From the NCBI RefSeq assembly GCF_014831675.1, contig NZ_VJXY01000035.1, forward strand, positions 17,090 to 81,089: 64,000 nt of DNA. Reading direction: 5' to 3'. The position numbers were made by a program, and so were the translations under genes. The notes beneath the pieces were generated by a model. The model did no database searches, was not told the DNA's origin, and saw only the letters and a list, made by a program, of their open reading frames with translations. This DNA is from Komarekiella delphini-convector SJRDD-AB1. GTDB lineage: Bacteria > Cyanobacteriota > Cyanobacteriia > Cyanobacteriales > Nostocaceae. Shown here piece by piece: positions 1 to 10,474 of the stretch (positions are counted from its first letter, which is position 1; every line of letters begins with the position of its first letter).

Positions 1-1
1 A

Positions 2-115
2 GAAAAAATTGATGCAGCGATTTTAGCTTCAGACCATACGTCACCTATTGATGGGGAAACGTTCGTAAACCAAATTTTAGAGCGATTTCGACAAGGATAT
101 CAAGCGCAAGCATGA
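2..115 (+). CDS. Antitoxin of a ParD/ParE-type pair, C-terminal part only
   Basis: The reading frame is already open at the left edge and runs 37 codons to a TGA at 113-115. Its end shares an ATGA overlap with the downstream toxin-like gene, which implies translational coupling. The visible tail contains DGETFVNQILERF and is short, charged and probably helical, as expected for the toxin-binding C-terminus of a ParD-type antitoxin. The N-terminal DNA-binding part lies outside the window. The family call rests mainly on the partner gene and the overlap. Confidence 0.6.
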   Translation, partial: EKIDAAILASDHTSPIDGETFVNQILERFRQGYQAQA

Positions 116-411
116 GTCGCTACGTCATCAACATTCTTGCCAGCCGAGATATCAATGAAATTGCCGACTACTTTGCCGAAACTAATCTTGAAGCAGGAGA
201 GCGATTTTTCAGTGAATTCAAACGCAAGTGCCAACAACTTGTTGCCTTTCCAAACAGCGGTAAAAGTTACGCGGAAATTCGTCCAGACCTCCGAGGATTG
301 CCCTTGGAAAGCTACATTGTTTTCTACAAACTGCTAAATGATGGTATTGAAATTCTGCGGGTTGTGAGTGGTCGTCGCAACTTTTCGTCTCTTTTTGAGG
401 AATCCAATTAA
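112..411 (+). CDS. RelE/ParE-superfamily toxin
   Basis: This 99-residue protein has the usual length and layout of a ParE toxin: a helical N-terminus (residues about 10-45, RDINEIADYFAE), then a beta-rich half with RPDLRGLPLESYIVFYKLL and the C-terminal strand EILRVVSGRRNF. Family members poison gyrase (ParE) or cleave ribosome-bound mRNA (RelE). The GRRNF end and the absence of a clear RelE catalytic set favour a ParE-like toxin. The ATG overlaps the antitoxin stop, so the two form one operon with antitoxin first. Activity cannot be judged from sequence. Confidence 0.8.
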   Translation: MSRYVINILASRDINEIADYFAETNLEAGERFFSEFKRKCQQLVAFPNSGKSYAEIRPDLRGLPLESYIVFYKLLNDGIEILRVVSGRRNFSSLFEESN

Positions 412-476
412 AAGCTTTTTTGGCGAACCCTTGAGACACTGTGAATTTCAGTCGGTGTTGGGCTAGAAAGGAAACT

Positions 477-1634
477 ATGAAAATCATCAAACCCATCACT
501 AACTGGTTAGAAACCCGCGCTTGTGCTCCTGCATACAGCGGTTGGGTATTAGCCGGAACCGCTATTTGTTTTTTTGGGGCTGCCATCAATACGATGGCTG
601 GCTGGTTGTACGTTATCAGTGGCGTGAGTTTTGCTCTTTTGGGTGTAGCAGCGTTTTTACCACCGCGATCGCTCAGAGGTATATCGATCACGCGTCGTCC
701 TATCCAGCCAGTGTCAGCAGGCAACGAATTGACTGTGGAATTAGAAATCTGCAATCAGGCACAACAGCCTGTAAGCTTATTGCAAATTGAGGATATATTA
801 CCTTTCGTCTTGGGAAAACCGATACAGAAAGCAATAGAGACAATTCCTAGTCAAGGAAGTTATCGCTGGATATACTACCAACCTACCCAGCGTCGGGGTG
901 TTTATCGCTGGCATACAGTCGAACTCGCTACTGGTGCGCCTTTAGGATTATTCTGGTGTCGTCGTCAGCGTGAGTGTGCCGCGATCGCAATTGTTTATCC
1001 CACGGTGTTACCCCTTGCTAAGTGCCCCCTAGTAGATGAAATGGGGCAAGAAGAAAGCAAGAAAGACGATCCTCGTGGTAGACCCTTGCAGACAGCAACA
1101 GCAGGGTTAGTGCGATCGCTACGTCCTTATCGTTTAGGAGATCCCACCCGCCTAATCCATTGGCGTACCAGCGCTCGCTATGGAGAATTAAGGGTACGGG
1201 AGTTAGAGATAGTTACAGGTGGACAAGAGATAATTATTGCCCTTGATAGTGCTGTTAATTGGGAAGAAGAGAACTTTGAGCAAGCAGTAATTACCGCAGC
1301 GTCATTGTATTTTTATGCACAACGTCAGCAAATACAAGTACAACTGTGGACAGCATTGACAGGTTTAATCAAAGGCGATCGCTTTATTTTAGAAACCTTA
1401 GCAGCAGCCACCGCTCTGGAAGATGTCAACACAAAAGTTCCTGAAACCTACCCGTTGATTTGGCTAACTCAAAACTCTCTAAGCCTTTCTTCTCTTCCTC
1501 AAGGCAGCCGTTGGGTTTTGTGGCAAAATATTTCTTCCCCACCAGAACAAGTAATAATCAACTGGGACTACCCTGGCATCATTCTACAGAGTGATCAAGC
1601 TCTGCAACTCCAGCTACAAAAAACATTACGTTGA
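477..1634 (+). CDS. DUF58 domain membrane protein
   Basis: The 385-residue protein has two hydrophobic segments near the N-terminus (about residues 18-60) and the diagnostic DUF58 motif GDPTRLIHWRTSAR at about residues 220-235. DUF58 proteins usually accompany MoxR-type AAA+ ATPases and VWA-domain proteins and are thought to act in envelope assembly or stress; no MoxR gene is seen here. An upstream GTG at 441 is in frame, but the ATG at 477 is preferred because AAAGGAAAC lies just before it. The gene stands alone, 60 nt after the toxin gene. Biochemical function is unknown. Confidence 0.85.
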   Translation: MKIIKPITNWLETRACAPAYSGWVLAGTAICFFGAAINTMAGWLYVISGVSFALLGVAAFLPPRSLRGISITRRPIQPVSAGNELTVELEICNQAQQPVSLLQIEDILPFVLGKPIQKAIETIPSQGSYRWIYYQPTQRRGVYRWHTVELATGAPLGLFWCRRQRECAAIAIVYPTVLPLAKCPLVDEMGQEESKKDDPRGRPLQTATAGLVRSLRPYRLGDPTRLIHWRTSARYGELRVRELEIVTGGQEIIIALDSAVNWEEENFEQAVITAASLYFYAQRQQIQVQLWTALTGLIKGDRFILETLAAATALEDVNTKVPETYPLIWLTQNSLSLSSLPQGSRWVLWQNISSPPEQVIINWDYPGIILQSDQALQLQLQKTLR

Positions 1635-1840
1635 TCATCAATTTAAATTTTATGTCGTATTCAAGTTAAGTTTCTGTGATTTCCTAAATTTTGTTTGCTC
1701 CCCGCAGACCAGACATACAAGCCTTTAAGCAAAAGGAGGACAATTTAAGCAGCTAAGGTTGGGGAAATACCCCCAGTAATCCGCCAGTGAGGCTGAGGTA
1801 CAATGCAAAGAAATATTTAAATTATGAGCGGCAAATCAAA

Positions 1841-2206
1841 ATGATCACATCAGGAGTTAACACAAAATCCAGCGATAAAAGCCTAGAGGCAATGCGGCAT
1901 TTTTCCGAACAATACGCCAAGCGAACTGGAACATACTTCTGTGCTGAACCTTCTGTTACAGCAGTTGTAATTGAAGGACTAGCCAAACATAAAGATGAAC
2001 TGGGTGCGCCTTTGTGTCCTTGTCGCCACTACGAAGATAAAGAAGCTGAAGTCCACGCTACATATTGGAATTGTCCCTGTGTGCCAATGAGAGAACGCAA
2101 AGAGTGCCACTGTATGCTGTTCCTCACCCCTGAAAACGAGTTTGCTGGAGAAAACCAAGAAATCTCTCTCGAAACAATTAAAGAAGTTAGAGACAGTATG
2201 GGATGA
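1841..2206 (+). CDS. ftrC: Ferredoxin-thioredoxin reductase, catalytic (beta) chain
   Basis: The enzyme passes electrons from ferredoxin to thioredoxin and so links light reactions to redox control of metabolism. In the 121-residue form starting at ATG 1841 the cysteines fall at 59, 61, 78, 80, 89 and 91. These CPC, CPC and CHC pairs have the same spacing as the known catalytic chain, where four cysteines hold a 4Fe-4S cluster and two form the active disulfide; by analogy C61 and C91 are the redox pair. An in-frame GTG at 1787 would add 18 residues absent from the usual protein. The stop overlaps the next gene by ATGA. Confidence 0.95.
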   Translation: MITSGVNTKSSDKSLEAMRHFSEQYAKRTGTYFCAEPSVTAVVIEGLAKHKDELGAPLCPCRHYEDKEAEVHATYWNCPCVPMRERKECHCMLFLTPENEFAGENQEISLETIKEVRDSMG

Positions 2207-2595
2207 GCGAAACCATCCCCCAAGAGTTTTGGCAAGCCGTAGAACTGTTCAATTCTGGGCAGTTCTACGCCTGTCATGATACTTTAGAGGCTCTATGGAT
2301 CGAAGCGGGCGAACCAGAAAAAACTTTTTATCAAGGTATTCTGCAAATTGCTGTGGCGCTGTATCATCTGGGTAATCGTAACTGGCGAGGAGCAGTAATT
2401 CTGCTGGGAGAAGGTAGCAATCGCCTGCGACGTTACCCTTCCAGTTACAGCGGCGTTGATGTCGATGAGCTATTGAGTCAAAGCGTGGCGCTGTGGAAGA
2501 CATTACAACAAATAGGAGCAGACAAGATTACCGCTGGTGATTTGGGTGAAAATCAAGCCTTATCTTTGCCTAAAATTTTACTAATTTCTGAATAG
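2203..2595 (+). CDS. DUF309 family protein
   Basis: The 130-residue protein carries the DUF309 signature: an FNSGQFYACHDTLEALW segment at about residues 15-31, then FYQGILQIAVALYHL and an RLRRYP turn. The family is a small helical bundle common in cyanobacteria and firmicutes, without a settled function. It starts inside the stop codon of ftrC, so the two are translationally coupled. Whether this implies a thioredoxin-linked role is only inference. Confidence 0.85.
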   Translation: MSETIPQEFWQAVELFNSGQFYACHDTLEALWIEAGEPEKTFYQGILQIAVALYHLGNRNWRGAVILLGEGSNRLRRYPSSYSGVDVDELLSQSVALWKTLQQIGADKITAGDLGENQALSLPKILLISE

Positions 2596-2706
2596 TGAAG
2601 TTTACTTAAATGATTCGGATCAGTGCTTGGGGATAAACTTTTCACGAATCGTTCTAAGCGTCATGCCAGTAGGGAGCGGCGTTACGTTGTTCAATATCAC
2701 TTAAAC

Positions 2707-2885
2707 CAGTTAACAGTAAACAGTAAACAGTTAACAGTTGGGGATTTAAACCCGTCAGATAGCGCCTGCCACTAATCGGCTTTGGGTTATTAGTTTTCTG
2801 TTGGAGGTACTTGCCCCCTTAGTGGTTCCCCTTAAACCCAATTATCTTGACTGTTTACCGTTTACTGTTAACTGTTTACTGTTAA
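2707..2885 (+). repeat. MITE-like dispersed element, copy 1
   Basis: A non-coding element of about 180 bp lies between two convergent genes (DUF309 and ndhH). Its ends are heptamer-type inverted repeats: CAGTTAACAGTAAACAG on the left and CTGTTTACTGTT on the right. The core (GATTTAAACC, CAGATAGCGCCTGC, TTATTAGTTTTC, CCCAATTATCTTGACTG) recurs in reverse orientation at 23388-23571. The transcript would fold into a long hairpin. No ORF is credible inside it. Confidence 0.85.
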
Positions 2886-2931
2886 AGCTTAACCAAGAAT
2901 TATTGGATGAGCGATGCCCACCCAATGACGG

Positions 2932-4116
2932 CTATCTGTCTACAGACCCCATGATCACATCAATACTGCCGAGAATAACTACAATATCTGCGACCTTCAT
3001 CCCTCGTAGTAAATGAGGGAGAATCTGGAGGTTGTTGAAATCAGCAGGGCGAATCTTCCACCGTAAAGGGAAGACGTTATCATCACCAACTAGATAAATT
3101 CCCAGTTCACCTTTACCGCTTTCTACACGGGAGTAGATTTCACCTTTGGGAATCTTAAAGGAGGGGGAAACTTTTTTACCGATGAATTGGTAATCAAATG
3201 CATCCCACTCTGATTTTTTCCCTGCCGCTAAACGCTTGGCTTCCAGATTTTCGTAGGGCCCACCGGGTAATCCTTTGATGGCTTGGCGAATAATCTTCAC
3301 AGATTCGCGCATTTCCCGCATCCGCACTACGTAACGGGCAAAGCAATCCCCAGCAGTTTCCCACTGCACATCCCAGTCAAAGTCGTCGTAGCACTCGTAG
3401 TGGTCAACTTTCCGCAGATCCCACTTCACTCCAGAAGCACGTAACATTGGGCCAGAAAGCCCCCAGTTAATTGCTTCTTCGCGGGTGATAGTACCAATAC
3501 CCTCAACACGTCGGCGGAAGATGGGATTATCAGTCACTAAGCGTTCGTACTCGTCAACTTTGGGTATTAAATAGTCGCAGAATTCTAAACACTTATCTAC
3601 CCAACCATAAGGTAAATCAGCTGCTACACCGCCAACGCGGAAGTAGTTGTTATTTACCATCCGATAACCTGTGGCGGCTTCCCATAAATCATAAATCATC
3701 TCCCGTTCCCGGAATTGGTAGAAAAAGGGAGTTTGAGCGCCCACATCAGCCAGGAACGGGCCAAACCACAGTAAGTGATTAGCAATCCGGTTCAACTCCA
3801 GCATGATGACGCGGATGTAGCTAGCACGTTTGGGAACAGCGACACCTGCCAGTTGTTCTGGGGCGTTGACAGTTACAGCTTCATTAAACATTCCCGCAGC
3901 ATAGTCCCACCGACTGACGTAGGGGACGTACATGATTGTGGTGCGGTTCTCAGCAATTTTTTCCATCCCCCGATGCAGGTAGCCGATGACTGGTTCACAG
4001 TCAACGACATCCTCGCCATCCAGGGTGACAATTAGCCGCAGAACCCCGTGCATTGAGGGATGGTGTGGCCCCATATTCAACACCATGGGTTCAGTGCGGG
4101 TTTCTAGTCTGGCCAT
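2932..4116 (-). CDS. ndhH: NAD(P)H-quinone oxidoreductase subunit H (NDH-1)
   Basis: This is the 49-kDa-type core subunit of cyanobacterial NDH-1, which sits in the membrane-peripheral arm at the quinone pocket and serves respiration, cyclic electron flow and CO2 uptake. The 394-residue protein begins [20 protein letters not shown] and shows the family motifs [29 protein letters not shown] and [13 protein letters not shown]. It ends with [11 protein letters not shown], as NdhH proteins do. The length is normal. It is transcribed alone, convergent with ftrC-DUF309. Confidence 0.97.
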   Translation of the reverse strand: MARLETRTEPMVLNMGPHHPSMHGVLRLIVTLDGEDVVDCEPVIGYLHRGMEKIAENRTTIMYVPYVSRWDYAAGMFNEAVTVNAPEQLAGVAVPKRASYIRVIMLELNRIANHLLWFGPFLADVGAQTPFFYQFREREMIYDLWEAATGYRMVNNNYFRVGGVAADLPYGWVDKCLEFCDYLIPKVDEYERLVTDNPIFRRRVEGIGTITREEAINWGLSGPMLRASGVKWDLRKVDHYECYDDFDWDVQWETAGDCFARYVVRMREMRESVKIIRQAIKGLPGGPYENLEAKRLAAGKKSEWDAFDYQFIGKKVSPSFKIPKGEIYSRVESGKGELGIYLVGDDNVFPLRWKIRPADFNNLQILPHLLRGMKVADIVVILGSIDVIMGSVDR

Positions 4117-4392
4117 AGATTTAGTGTTCTCCGTTCGTGAAAATTTTGAATTGAACCGCTAAGATGCCAACCAGACCCGATTGATCGTGTCTGCCAATCT
4201 AAAGTAGAGACTGTAGGTGCAATACTTTTAGAGTAAACTCCCTTTGGAAGGACACTGCGTTGCTCTTTCAGAGTTAAAGCAAGTGTCGGTGGTGTCTACA
4301 TGTATTGCTCATACAGGGGTATGTTGGAGAGAGGAGGACAGAGGAGGGATTTTACTTGATATTTCATTTTGTTGCACTTCTTCAATTATTAT

Positions 4393-5280
4393 ATGGAAGC
4401 TCGATATCAGGGACTTGAGGCGCAGGAATTTTTTCATGTGCCTGTGTTGAGTCGGGAGGTAGTTACAGGTTTGGCGGTGCGTCCAGGTGGGCATTATTTA
4501 GATGCGACGGTTGGCGGTGGTGGTCATAGTCGCTTGATCTTGGAAGCTGCTGCGGATGTGCAAATAACAGCACTTGACCAAGATGAGGATGCTTTAGCGG
4601 CGGCGCAGAAGTACTTGGCTGAGTATGGAGAACGTGTACAATTTATCCTCACTAACTTTGCTGCCTACCATTTTGCTTCTAACACTTTTGACGGTATCCT
4701 CGCTGATTTGGGGGTGAGTTCTTACCATTTAGATCAGCCGGAACGGGGTTTTAGCTTTCGCCAGACCGCAAATCTAGATATGCGAATGGATCGGCGACAA
4801 TCGCTCACCGCAGCGGATGTAATTAATACTTGGGATGAAGCCCAATTAGCAGATATTTTCTTTAAATACGGCGAAGAACGACTATCGCGGCGCATTGCTA
4901 GACGCATTGTCGAAAGACGACCCTTTCAAACGACTGTTGAGTTAGCAGAGGCGATCGCTTCTTCTGTCCCGCCTAAATACCGTTATGGTAGAATTCATCC
5001 TGCTACTCGCGTTTTTCAAGCTCTGCGAATTGTCGTCAACGACGAGTTAAATTCTTTAGAAACTTTTTTAGATAAAGCGCCAAACGCGCTTGTTCCTGGT
5101 GGCAAAATTGCGATTATCAGTTTTCACAGTCTAGAAGACCGCCCGGTGAAACATGGTTTAAGAAATTCACCTTTGTTAAAAGTCTTGACAAAAAAGCCTA
5201 TTACTGCTTTAGAAGAGGAGATTCAGAGGAATCCGCGATCGCGATCGGCCAAACTTAGGATAGCCCAGAGGGTATTGTAA
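4393..5280 (+). CDS. rsmH: 16S rRNA (cytosine-1402-N4)-methyltransferase
   Basis: RsmH (MraW) methylates the exocyclic amine of C1402 in the 16S rRNA decoding centre. The protein has the N-terminal [10 protein letters not shown] segment, the SAM motif [15 protein letters not shown] and the typical [21 protein letters not shown] and [14 protein letters not shown] blocks. The ATG at 4393 gives 295 residues; an in-frame TTG at 4369 would add eight. Neither start has a strong ribosome site. In many bacteria rsmH heads the division/cell-wall cluster, but here it stands alone, as is common in cyanobacteria. Confidence 0.95.
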   Translation: MEARYQGLEAQEFFHVPVLSREVVTGLAVRPGGHYLDATVGGGGHSRLILEAAADVQITALDQDEDALAAAQKYLAEYGERVQFILTNFAAYHFASNTFDGILADLGVSSYHLDQPERGFSFRQTANLDMRMDRRQSLTAADVINTWDEAQLADIFFKYGEERLSRRIARRIVERRPFQTTVELAEAIASSVPPKYRYGRIHPATRVFQALRIVVNDELNSLETFLDKAPNALVPGGKIAIISFHSLEDRPVKHGLRNSPLLKVLTKKPITALEEEIQRNPRSRSAKLRIAQRVL

Positions 5281-5350
5281 TTGCAATGCGCCTTAAACTG
5301 CTCCATCTCGTGGCTCAGAATTGCTGCGAATACGCTCGTAGCGTTTTTAA

Positions 5351-5386
5351 ACGCAGAGGAACGCGGAGTAAAGCGCAGAGGAACGC
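5351..5386. repeat. Short GC-rich tandem repeat (ACGCAGAGGAACGC)
   Basis: The gap after rsmH holds two near copies of ACGCAGAGGAACGC (5351-5364 and 5373-5386). This type of short repeat is scattered through Nostocales genomes. It has no coding potential and no visible regulatory role. Confidence 0.5.
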
Positions 5387-5442
5387 AAAGAGAATGAGGG
5401 GAGATGATTGATGATCTAGTTACTTGTTACTACCATCGCTTT

Positions 5443-7329
5443 CTATAAGGCACGTTGATGATGATTTCGCACACGTTCGGGACTACCAGTAGGAATCGCA
5501 GCAATTAATTTTTGCGTGTATTCCTCTTTGGGTTCCAGATAGATACTTTCGGCTGTTCCTTGTTCGACAATTTGACCGTGATTCATTACTAAAATGCGAT
5601 CGCTCATAAATTTCACTACACTTAAATCGTGAGAAATAAAGATATAAGTGAGTTGAAAATCTTTCTGCAATTCTTTTAAAAGATTCAATACTTGCGCCTG
5701 CACTGACACATCCAATGCTGAAACTGATTCATCACAGATAATAAATTTGGGATTTAATGCTAAGGAACGAGCAATACAAATCCGTTGGCGTTGACCACCA
5801 GAAAATTGATGGGGATAGCGGTTAATTGCATCAGCACTTAACCCCACTCGTTCTAATAATTCGACTACGCGTTCACGTCGTTGCCGCTTTGTCTTGCCAA
5901 CGGCGTGAATTAACAACGGTTCCATCACTGCATCCCCAACCTTCATGCGTGGGTCAAGCGAACTAAAGGGATTTTGAAAGACTATTTGCATTTCCCGCCG
6001 CAATTTCTGCAACGTTTCTCCTTTGAGGGTGGTAATATCTTGCTTCTCAAAGATAATTTGACCACTCATCGGTTCAATTAATCGCAGCAAGGTTCTGCCG
6101 AGGGTGGTTTTGCCACAACCAGATTCTCCCACCAATCCTAATGTTTCCCCTGGTTTGACATCAAAGGAAACGCCATTAACTGCCATAGTGTAGCGTTTTG
6201 TACCACCAAATACCCCGCGCACCGGAAAACCAACCTTGAGATTGCGGATTTGTAATAAGGGTTGCTGTTCGTTGAGATTCGCTAATCTTACAGCAATTTC
6301 TTCATTGGAAACTTCCGGGGGTTGTGGGGGTTCTTTTGCTTGAATTACTAACTGTCCTGTTGCTGTCTCCTCTGCACTCATGTAGTCAGAGACAGTGAGT
6401 AGTTTTTGGGGACGACGGTTGAGTGTGGGACGGCAAGCTACTAAACCTTTAGTATATGGATGCTGGGGATTACTAAAAATTTGCTGTGCGGTATCGTATT
6501 CTACAACCTTGCCTCTGTACATCACTGCTACTTCGTCAGCGATTTCTGAAATTAGTCCCAAGTCGTGAGTGATGAAAATCATTGCCATTTCACGGCTTTG
6601 CTGCAATTCTCGCATTAACTCCAGAATTGTCGCTTGCACAGTTACATCCAAGGCTGTGGTTGGTTCATCAGCAATTAATAGTAATGGGTTGCAGGAAATA
6701 GCCATTGCAATCATTACCCGTTGCAACTGTCCCCCAGAAAGTTCATGGGGGTAGCGTTTCAGCATCGCTTCTTTGTGTTCCTTTACCAACTGTGCCAACT
6801 TTGGCTCATTTGGTTTAGATGAATTTGGGTTAGTTTGATTCCAGGTTTCGATATACTGCTGCTGGATCTGCTCATCGCTAGGCAGTAATTTTACTTCTTG
6901 CAGACCTGCGATCGCAATTTGTCTGGCTTGAGCGGCTGAGACATTCTGATGCCGCATAATCGCTTCTGTTAGCTGAAACCCAATATCATAAACTGGATTT
7001 AGCGAACTCATCGGTTCTTGAAAAATCATGGCGATGTCGCCGCCCCGGTGTAACTGCATTTGCTCAGGAGGCAATTTCACCAAATCTATGGCGTTGGCAT
7101 TCTCCTGAGCGCGAAACCAGATTTCACCACCAGTAATTCTACCAGGACTCTGCAACAAACCCATCACAGCTAAGGCTGTCACTGATTTGCCGCTCCCCGA
7201 TTCTCCTACTATTCCTAGAGTTTCACCTCTATGTAGCTGAAATGAAATACCATCGACGGCTTTGGCGATGTTGCCATCACTGGAAAAGTCAACTTGTAGA
7301 TTGCGAACCTCTAGGACAGTTTCTCTCAT
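5443..7329 (-). CDS. Fused dual ATP-binding protein of a peptide/opine-type ABC transporter
   Basis: Two oligopeptide-type nucleotide-binding domains are joined in one 628-residue chain, like GsiA and DppD-DppF fusions. Domain 1 has Walker A GESGSGKS (about residues 42-49), signature LSGGQLQRV and Walker [13 protein letters not shown]. Domain 2 has GESGCGKT (about residue 400), [15 protein letters not shown] and [12 protein letters not shown]. Domain 1 carries an insert of about 35 residues rich in Gln, Asn and Lys before its signature. The complex would import peptides or glutathione-like solutes, but no permease or binding protein lies nearby, so the substrate is unknown. Confidence 0.92.
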   Translation of the reverse strand: MRETVLEVRNLQVDFSSDGNIAKAVDGISFQLHRGETLGIVGESGSGKSVTALAVMGLLQSPGRITGGEIWFRAQENANAIDLVKLPPEQMQLHRGGDIAMIFQEPMSSLNPVYDIGFQLTEAIMRHQNVSAAQARQIAIAGLQEVKLLPSDEQIQQQYIETWNQTNPNSSKPNEPKLAQLVKEHKEAMLKRYPHELSGGQLQRVMIAMAISCNPLLLIADEPTTALDVTVQATILELMRELQQSREMAMIFITHDLGLISEIADEVAVMYRGKVVEYDTAQQIFSNPQHPYTKGLVACRPTLNRRPQKLLTVSDYMSAEETATGQLVIQAKEPPQPPEVSNEEIAVRLANLNEQQPLLQIRNLKVGFPVRGVFGGTKRYTMAVNGVSFDVKPGETLGLVGESGCGKTTLGRTLLRLIEPMSGQIIFEKQDITTLKGETLQKLRREMQIVFQNPFSSLDPRMKVGDAVMEPLLIHAVGKTKRQRRERVVELLERVGLSADAINRYPHQFSGGQRQRICIARSLALNPKFIICDESVSALDVSVQAQVLNLLKELQKDFQLTYIFISHDLSVVKFMSDRILVMNHGQIVEQGTAESIYLEPKEEYTQKLIAAIPTGSPERVRNHHQRAL

Positions 7330-7599
7330 AGGAGTTGGGTATGAATTTTGTCTGAAAAATTATTTGGATTTTAACAATAGTTTTAACGCTATGTTGAGAA
7401 ATTTAGCTTTTTTACTCCTTAGCAGTTTTTCGCTGCTTACACCTTAAGCACAATCATAATCGTGTCGTGGTATTCTCTCTGATTAGAGTTACAGTGTTTA
7501 CACAACACCATTAACCCAGAAATTTGTCATCACGAACAAAACAGTCAATAGAATAAATCAGTACTGAATCTAAAAATTATAAGCTGATACTTATATAAA

Positions 7600-9339
7600 T
7601 TAAGTTTGGATCTCTGTCATCCCTGTAGTACGAGCTGCTGCACAAGCTTCTCCCCAACTGATAAAATAATTTTCAAAGTATTCAATAGAGTACTCACTTA
7701 ACTTCTTAACTTCATCTTTAGTTGGAATACGCCCTATATCTTTAGCTATACGCTTAATTTCTAATTGAAGTACTTTTTTACTAACTTTATATTTTTGTTT
7801 AGGAAGACGTGGAACATTACTATTTTTAACTTGAGGAATTTCATTTATCTTACCAAAAGGGTCTATACCTTTTTCAAGCTGCTCATGACGCTTTAATGAT
7901 ATTTCATAATACTGCTGGGATAATTCTATTCCAACAAAACGTCTTCCCATTTGATGAGCAGTCAAAGTAGATGTACCAGCACCATTGAAACAATCAAGGA
8001 TTATTTCATCGGATTTAGTATACACAGCAAAAAGTCTTTTCATTAAGTCTGGTGGCAATTGACACGGATGGTCAACACGACGACTATTATGCTTTAAGCG
8101 ATGAATATCATACCATATATTACTAATAAGAGAGCGGTCTATATTGCCGAATCGATTCCTTTTTTTAATGCAATTAGGACGAATACAATAAAACTCAGCA
8201 AGGGGATTTAAAAGTAATTTATCATTTGTAGTCTTATTCTCATCAATCAATCCTGGCAAAGGTCTAGGCTCACCCTTAGAGAAACATAAAATTGCGTAGT
8301 GCGCGGGCATAATCATCCTTACTGGAAAGCTAAGTGCGTCCCATACAATCCAGTCTTGAAATATCATGAATGAATTTAGATTATTATAATATCGAGCTGC
8401 CAATAAAGGAATATTCAAAACTGCTAATGTATGACCAGGTTTCAAGACTCTATAAAGTTCAGAAAGCCAACTATCACACCATTTAAAATATTCAATGGAT
8501 TCAAGAGCATCGTCCCATTTGTCATATTTTTTATTTAAATTATATGGAGGATCTGCGAAGCAGAAATCTATACAATTATCAGGCAATGAGCGCAAAGCCG
8601 ATAAGCAATCTTCATTTAAAAGCTGATTTTTAAAGCTTTTATTCTCAACTTTAATCAATTTTTCTCTTGTAAATTGTACTTCTTTGTTTTCAGATTTTAC
8701 AGGTAGAAGTTCCTCAAATCTTTGCATATTTATTAGCCAAATATTTTGATATTCTTCAATACCGAAAATCTCACTAACACGGTCAATTAAAACGTTAATA
8801 TTAGCATTAGGATTAATTTCAATATCACGCCAGACGTCAGACATAAGTGTTCCATATTCATGGTAGGTATGCTTCTTGCCTCCATAATCTTTTGTTGTCT
8901 TTTGACACGCAGGGCAACAAGTATATTTTATGCGTGTTTTTGTATGAATTAAAGCTTCGGAATATTTAGCCAGAACTAGAAGTGTAGCATGTCTCTTTGA
9001 TAATACTTTTTTCTCAGTGGAGTCAGTATCAGCAGAGGTTTTTACAGCTACCCAAAGCTTAAAATTTAAAGCATATTCTAGATGTGCTAACAGAACAGCT
9101 GCATCGGGTGGAGTTGTTAGAAAACAAATTGTAGATTTATTGCTTAATTGGGCACAGTAACTTTTTATTACTTCAAAAATATTTTTCGATTTTATTGCAT
9201 CTGTATTTGTTCTGGGGAAAGGCAACCAGAATAAATAAACATCTGAATTAAATTTATCTATTTTTTTTAGTTGTTCAACATTATTAATTTCAATAGTATT
9301 TAATATTAATTTTTTACTGCATTCACTCAAATGTGTCAT
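7600..9339 (-). CDS. Type II DNA methyltransferase (beta-class N4-cytosine/N6-adenine) with HNH-repeat tail
   Basis: The modification enzyme of a restriction-modification pair. Motif IV DPPYNL (about residue 263) precedes motif I FNGAGTS (about 451), the order of beta-class amino-methyltransferases. The N-terminal half looks like a second, degenerate methyltransferase-like domain (LTTPPDAA, LWVAVKTS), followed by a putative zinc site CCPAC near residue 141 and GGKKHTYHEYG. The last ~55 residues (RIAKDIGRIPTKDEVKKLSEYS) match the homing-endonuclease-associated HNH repeat. The first codon of the frame is TTG at 9342; ATG at 9339 is preferred. Base composition is clearly more AT-rich than neighbouring genes, suggesting transfer. 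The recognition site cannot be read from sequence. Confidence 0.85.
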   Translation of the reverse strand: MTHLSECSKKLILNTIEINNVEQLKKIDKFNSDVYLFWLPFPRTNTDAIKSKNIFEVIKSYCAQLSNKSTICFLTTPPDAAVLLAHLEYALNFKLWVAVKTSADTDSTEKKVLSKRHATLLVLAKYSEALIHTKTRIKYTCCPACQKTTKDYGGKKHTYHEYGTLMSDVWRDIEINPNANINVLIDRVSEIFGIEEYQNIWLINMQRFEELLPVKSENKEVQFTREKLIKVENKSFKNQLLNEDCLSALRSLPDNCIDFCFADPPYNLNKKYDKWDDALESIEYFKWCDSWLSELYRVLKPGHTLAVLNIPLLAARYYNNLNSFMIFQDWIVWDALSFPVRMIMPAHYAILCFSKGEPRPLPGLIDENKTTNDKLLLNPLAEFYCIRPNCIKKRNRFGNIDRSLISNIWYDIHRLKHNSRRVDHPCQLPPDLMKRLFAVYTKSDEIILDCFNGAGTSTLTAHQMGRRFVGIELSQQYYEISLKRHEQLEKGIDPFGKINEIPQVKNSNVPRLPKQKYKVSKKVLQLEIKRIAKDIGRIPTKDEVKKLSEYSIEYFENYFISWGEACAAARTTGMTEIQT

Positions 9340-9353
9340 CAATAATTACTCCG

Positions 9354-10385
9354 TTAAAAACCTGCTTGATGTTCCATAAAATTAGTAAGAAATTTTATTT
9401 CTTCACTAGATAAAGCCACTGCACAATCACTATAGTGACATATAGTACTTACAGCTGATTGTTTCACATTAATATTACCAGCACCATCTATTACATAACA
9501 AATCCAAGCTCCAGCATCATGAATTATTTTAGCTCTTGCTTCAGCCTGTCCTGCCTTACGTTCAATTACACTATTAGTTGTAAACTGAAAACTTACCTCT
9601 ATAGCAAAATATTTTTTATTAGGAGAAATAGCTACAATATCAAAAGTAGTTTCAGTTTTTCCACCTGTATGACTAACTTTTGGAATAGTTCCATTCCTTT
9701 CCACTTTCCATGTAGGAAGAATTAATTTTATTTTATCAATTACATAATCTTGAGCGATTTGACTAAGTGCATTAGATTTCGCTCCACTAATTTGTCTACT
9801 AATTCTAATATAACTTTGTTTAACAAATTTCTGCAATTCTTCAGGATCACCCATTAAACTGCCAATGATACATTTTTCCTTTATATCTGCTGGGAGTGTA
9901 TCATTATACAAAGATGCTCCATGCAGTATTAGCATAATCACATCTTTCATTCTAGGATTTAATGTACAACCTAGTAATAGCTTTTTTCCATCTACTTTAA
10001 GTCCAGAGTTTGTAAGTGAAACTTTTTTATATATTTCTTTAAATTCATATTCGTAATTTTGTTCGTGCCAAACATAATACATTTTATTTTTATTAAAATC
10101 CCTTTTTAAAGGTGGTAGTTTATTTAATGCCTCTCCTCCTAAATCACTGAGAACCATTAAATGTTTTAAAAATATATTACCTGTAATTTCATTTGATACA
10201 TCAACCAGCTTCTCCCACGATTATGGAGATTTATCAGCTAAATTTAAAACACTAATAAATTTGCCTTGAGTATTTAAAAGTAATGGAAGGATACTAACAG
10301 AACATTCTTTTTCTATTATTTCAGGTGGCCAAAATAAGACTGCCTTTGCCTTAAGCTCTGTAAGTGTTCGAGCGAATTTTTCCAT
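9354..10385 (-). pseudogene. Restriction endonuclease gene interrupted by an in-frame stop
   Basis: An open frame of 267 codons (9354-10157) continues upstream in the same frame through a single TAA at 10221-10223 to an ATG at 10383-10385. The whole is 343 codons with the stop at codon 55. The N-terminal piece (MEKFARTLTELKAKAVLFWP...) and the short stretch after the stop (SWEKLVDVSNEI) read as normal protein. The main part ends with a PD-(D/E)XK-like core, TFDIVAISPNKKYFAIEVSFQ in two parts: D in TFDIV and E in AIEVS. It lies 14 nt upstream of the methyltransferase on the same strand, the usual R-then-M order. Either the enzyme is inactive, or a shortened product starts at 10157. A sequencing error is also possible. 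Confidence 0.75.
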
Positions 10386-10474
10386 AATGTTTATCAAAAA
10401 GATCTAAATTTATTTTTACTAGGAGAGAATACGATACTTAGGTAAATCTTAATATCAAGAGTAAATAATGACCA

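Noticed and set aside
2801-3016. 71-codon plus-strand ORF
   Set aside because: It runs through the MITE-like element and into the antisense of ndhH; composition is that of the repeat, not of a protein.
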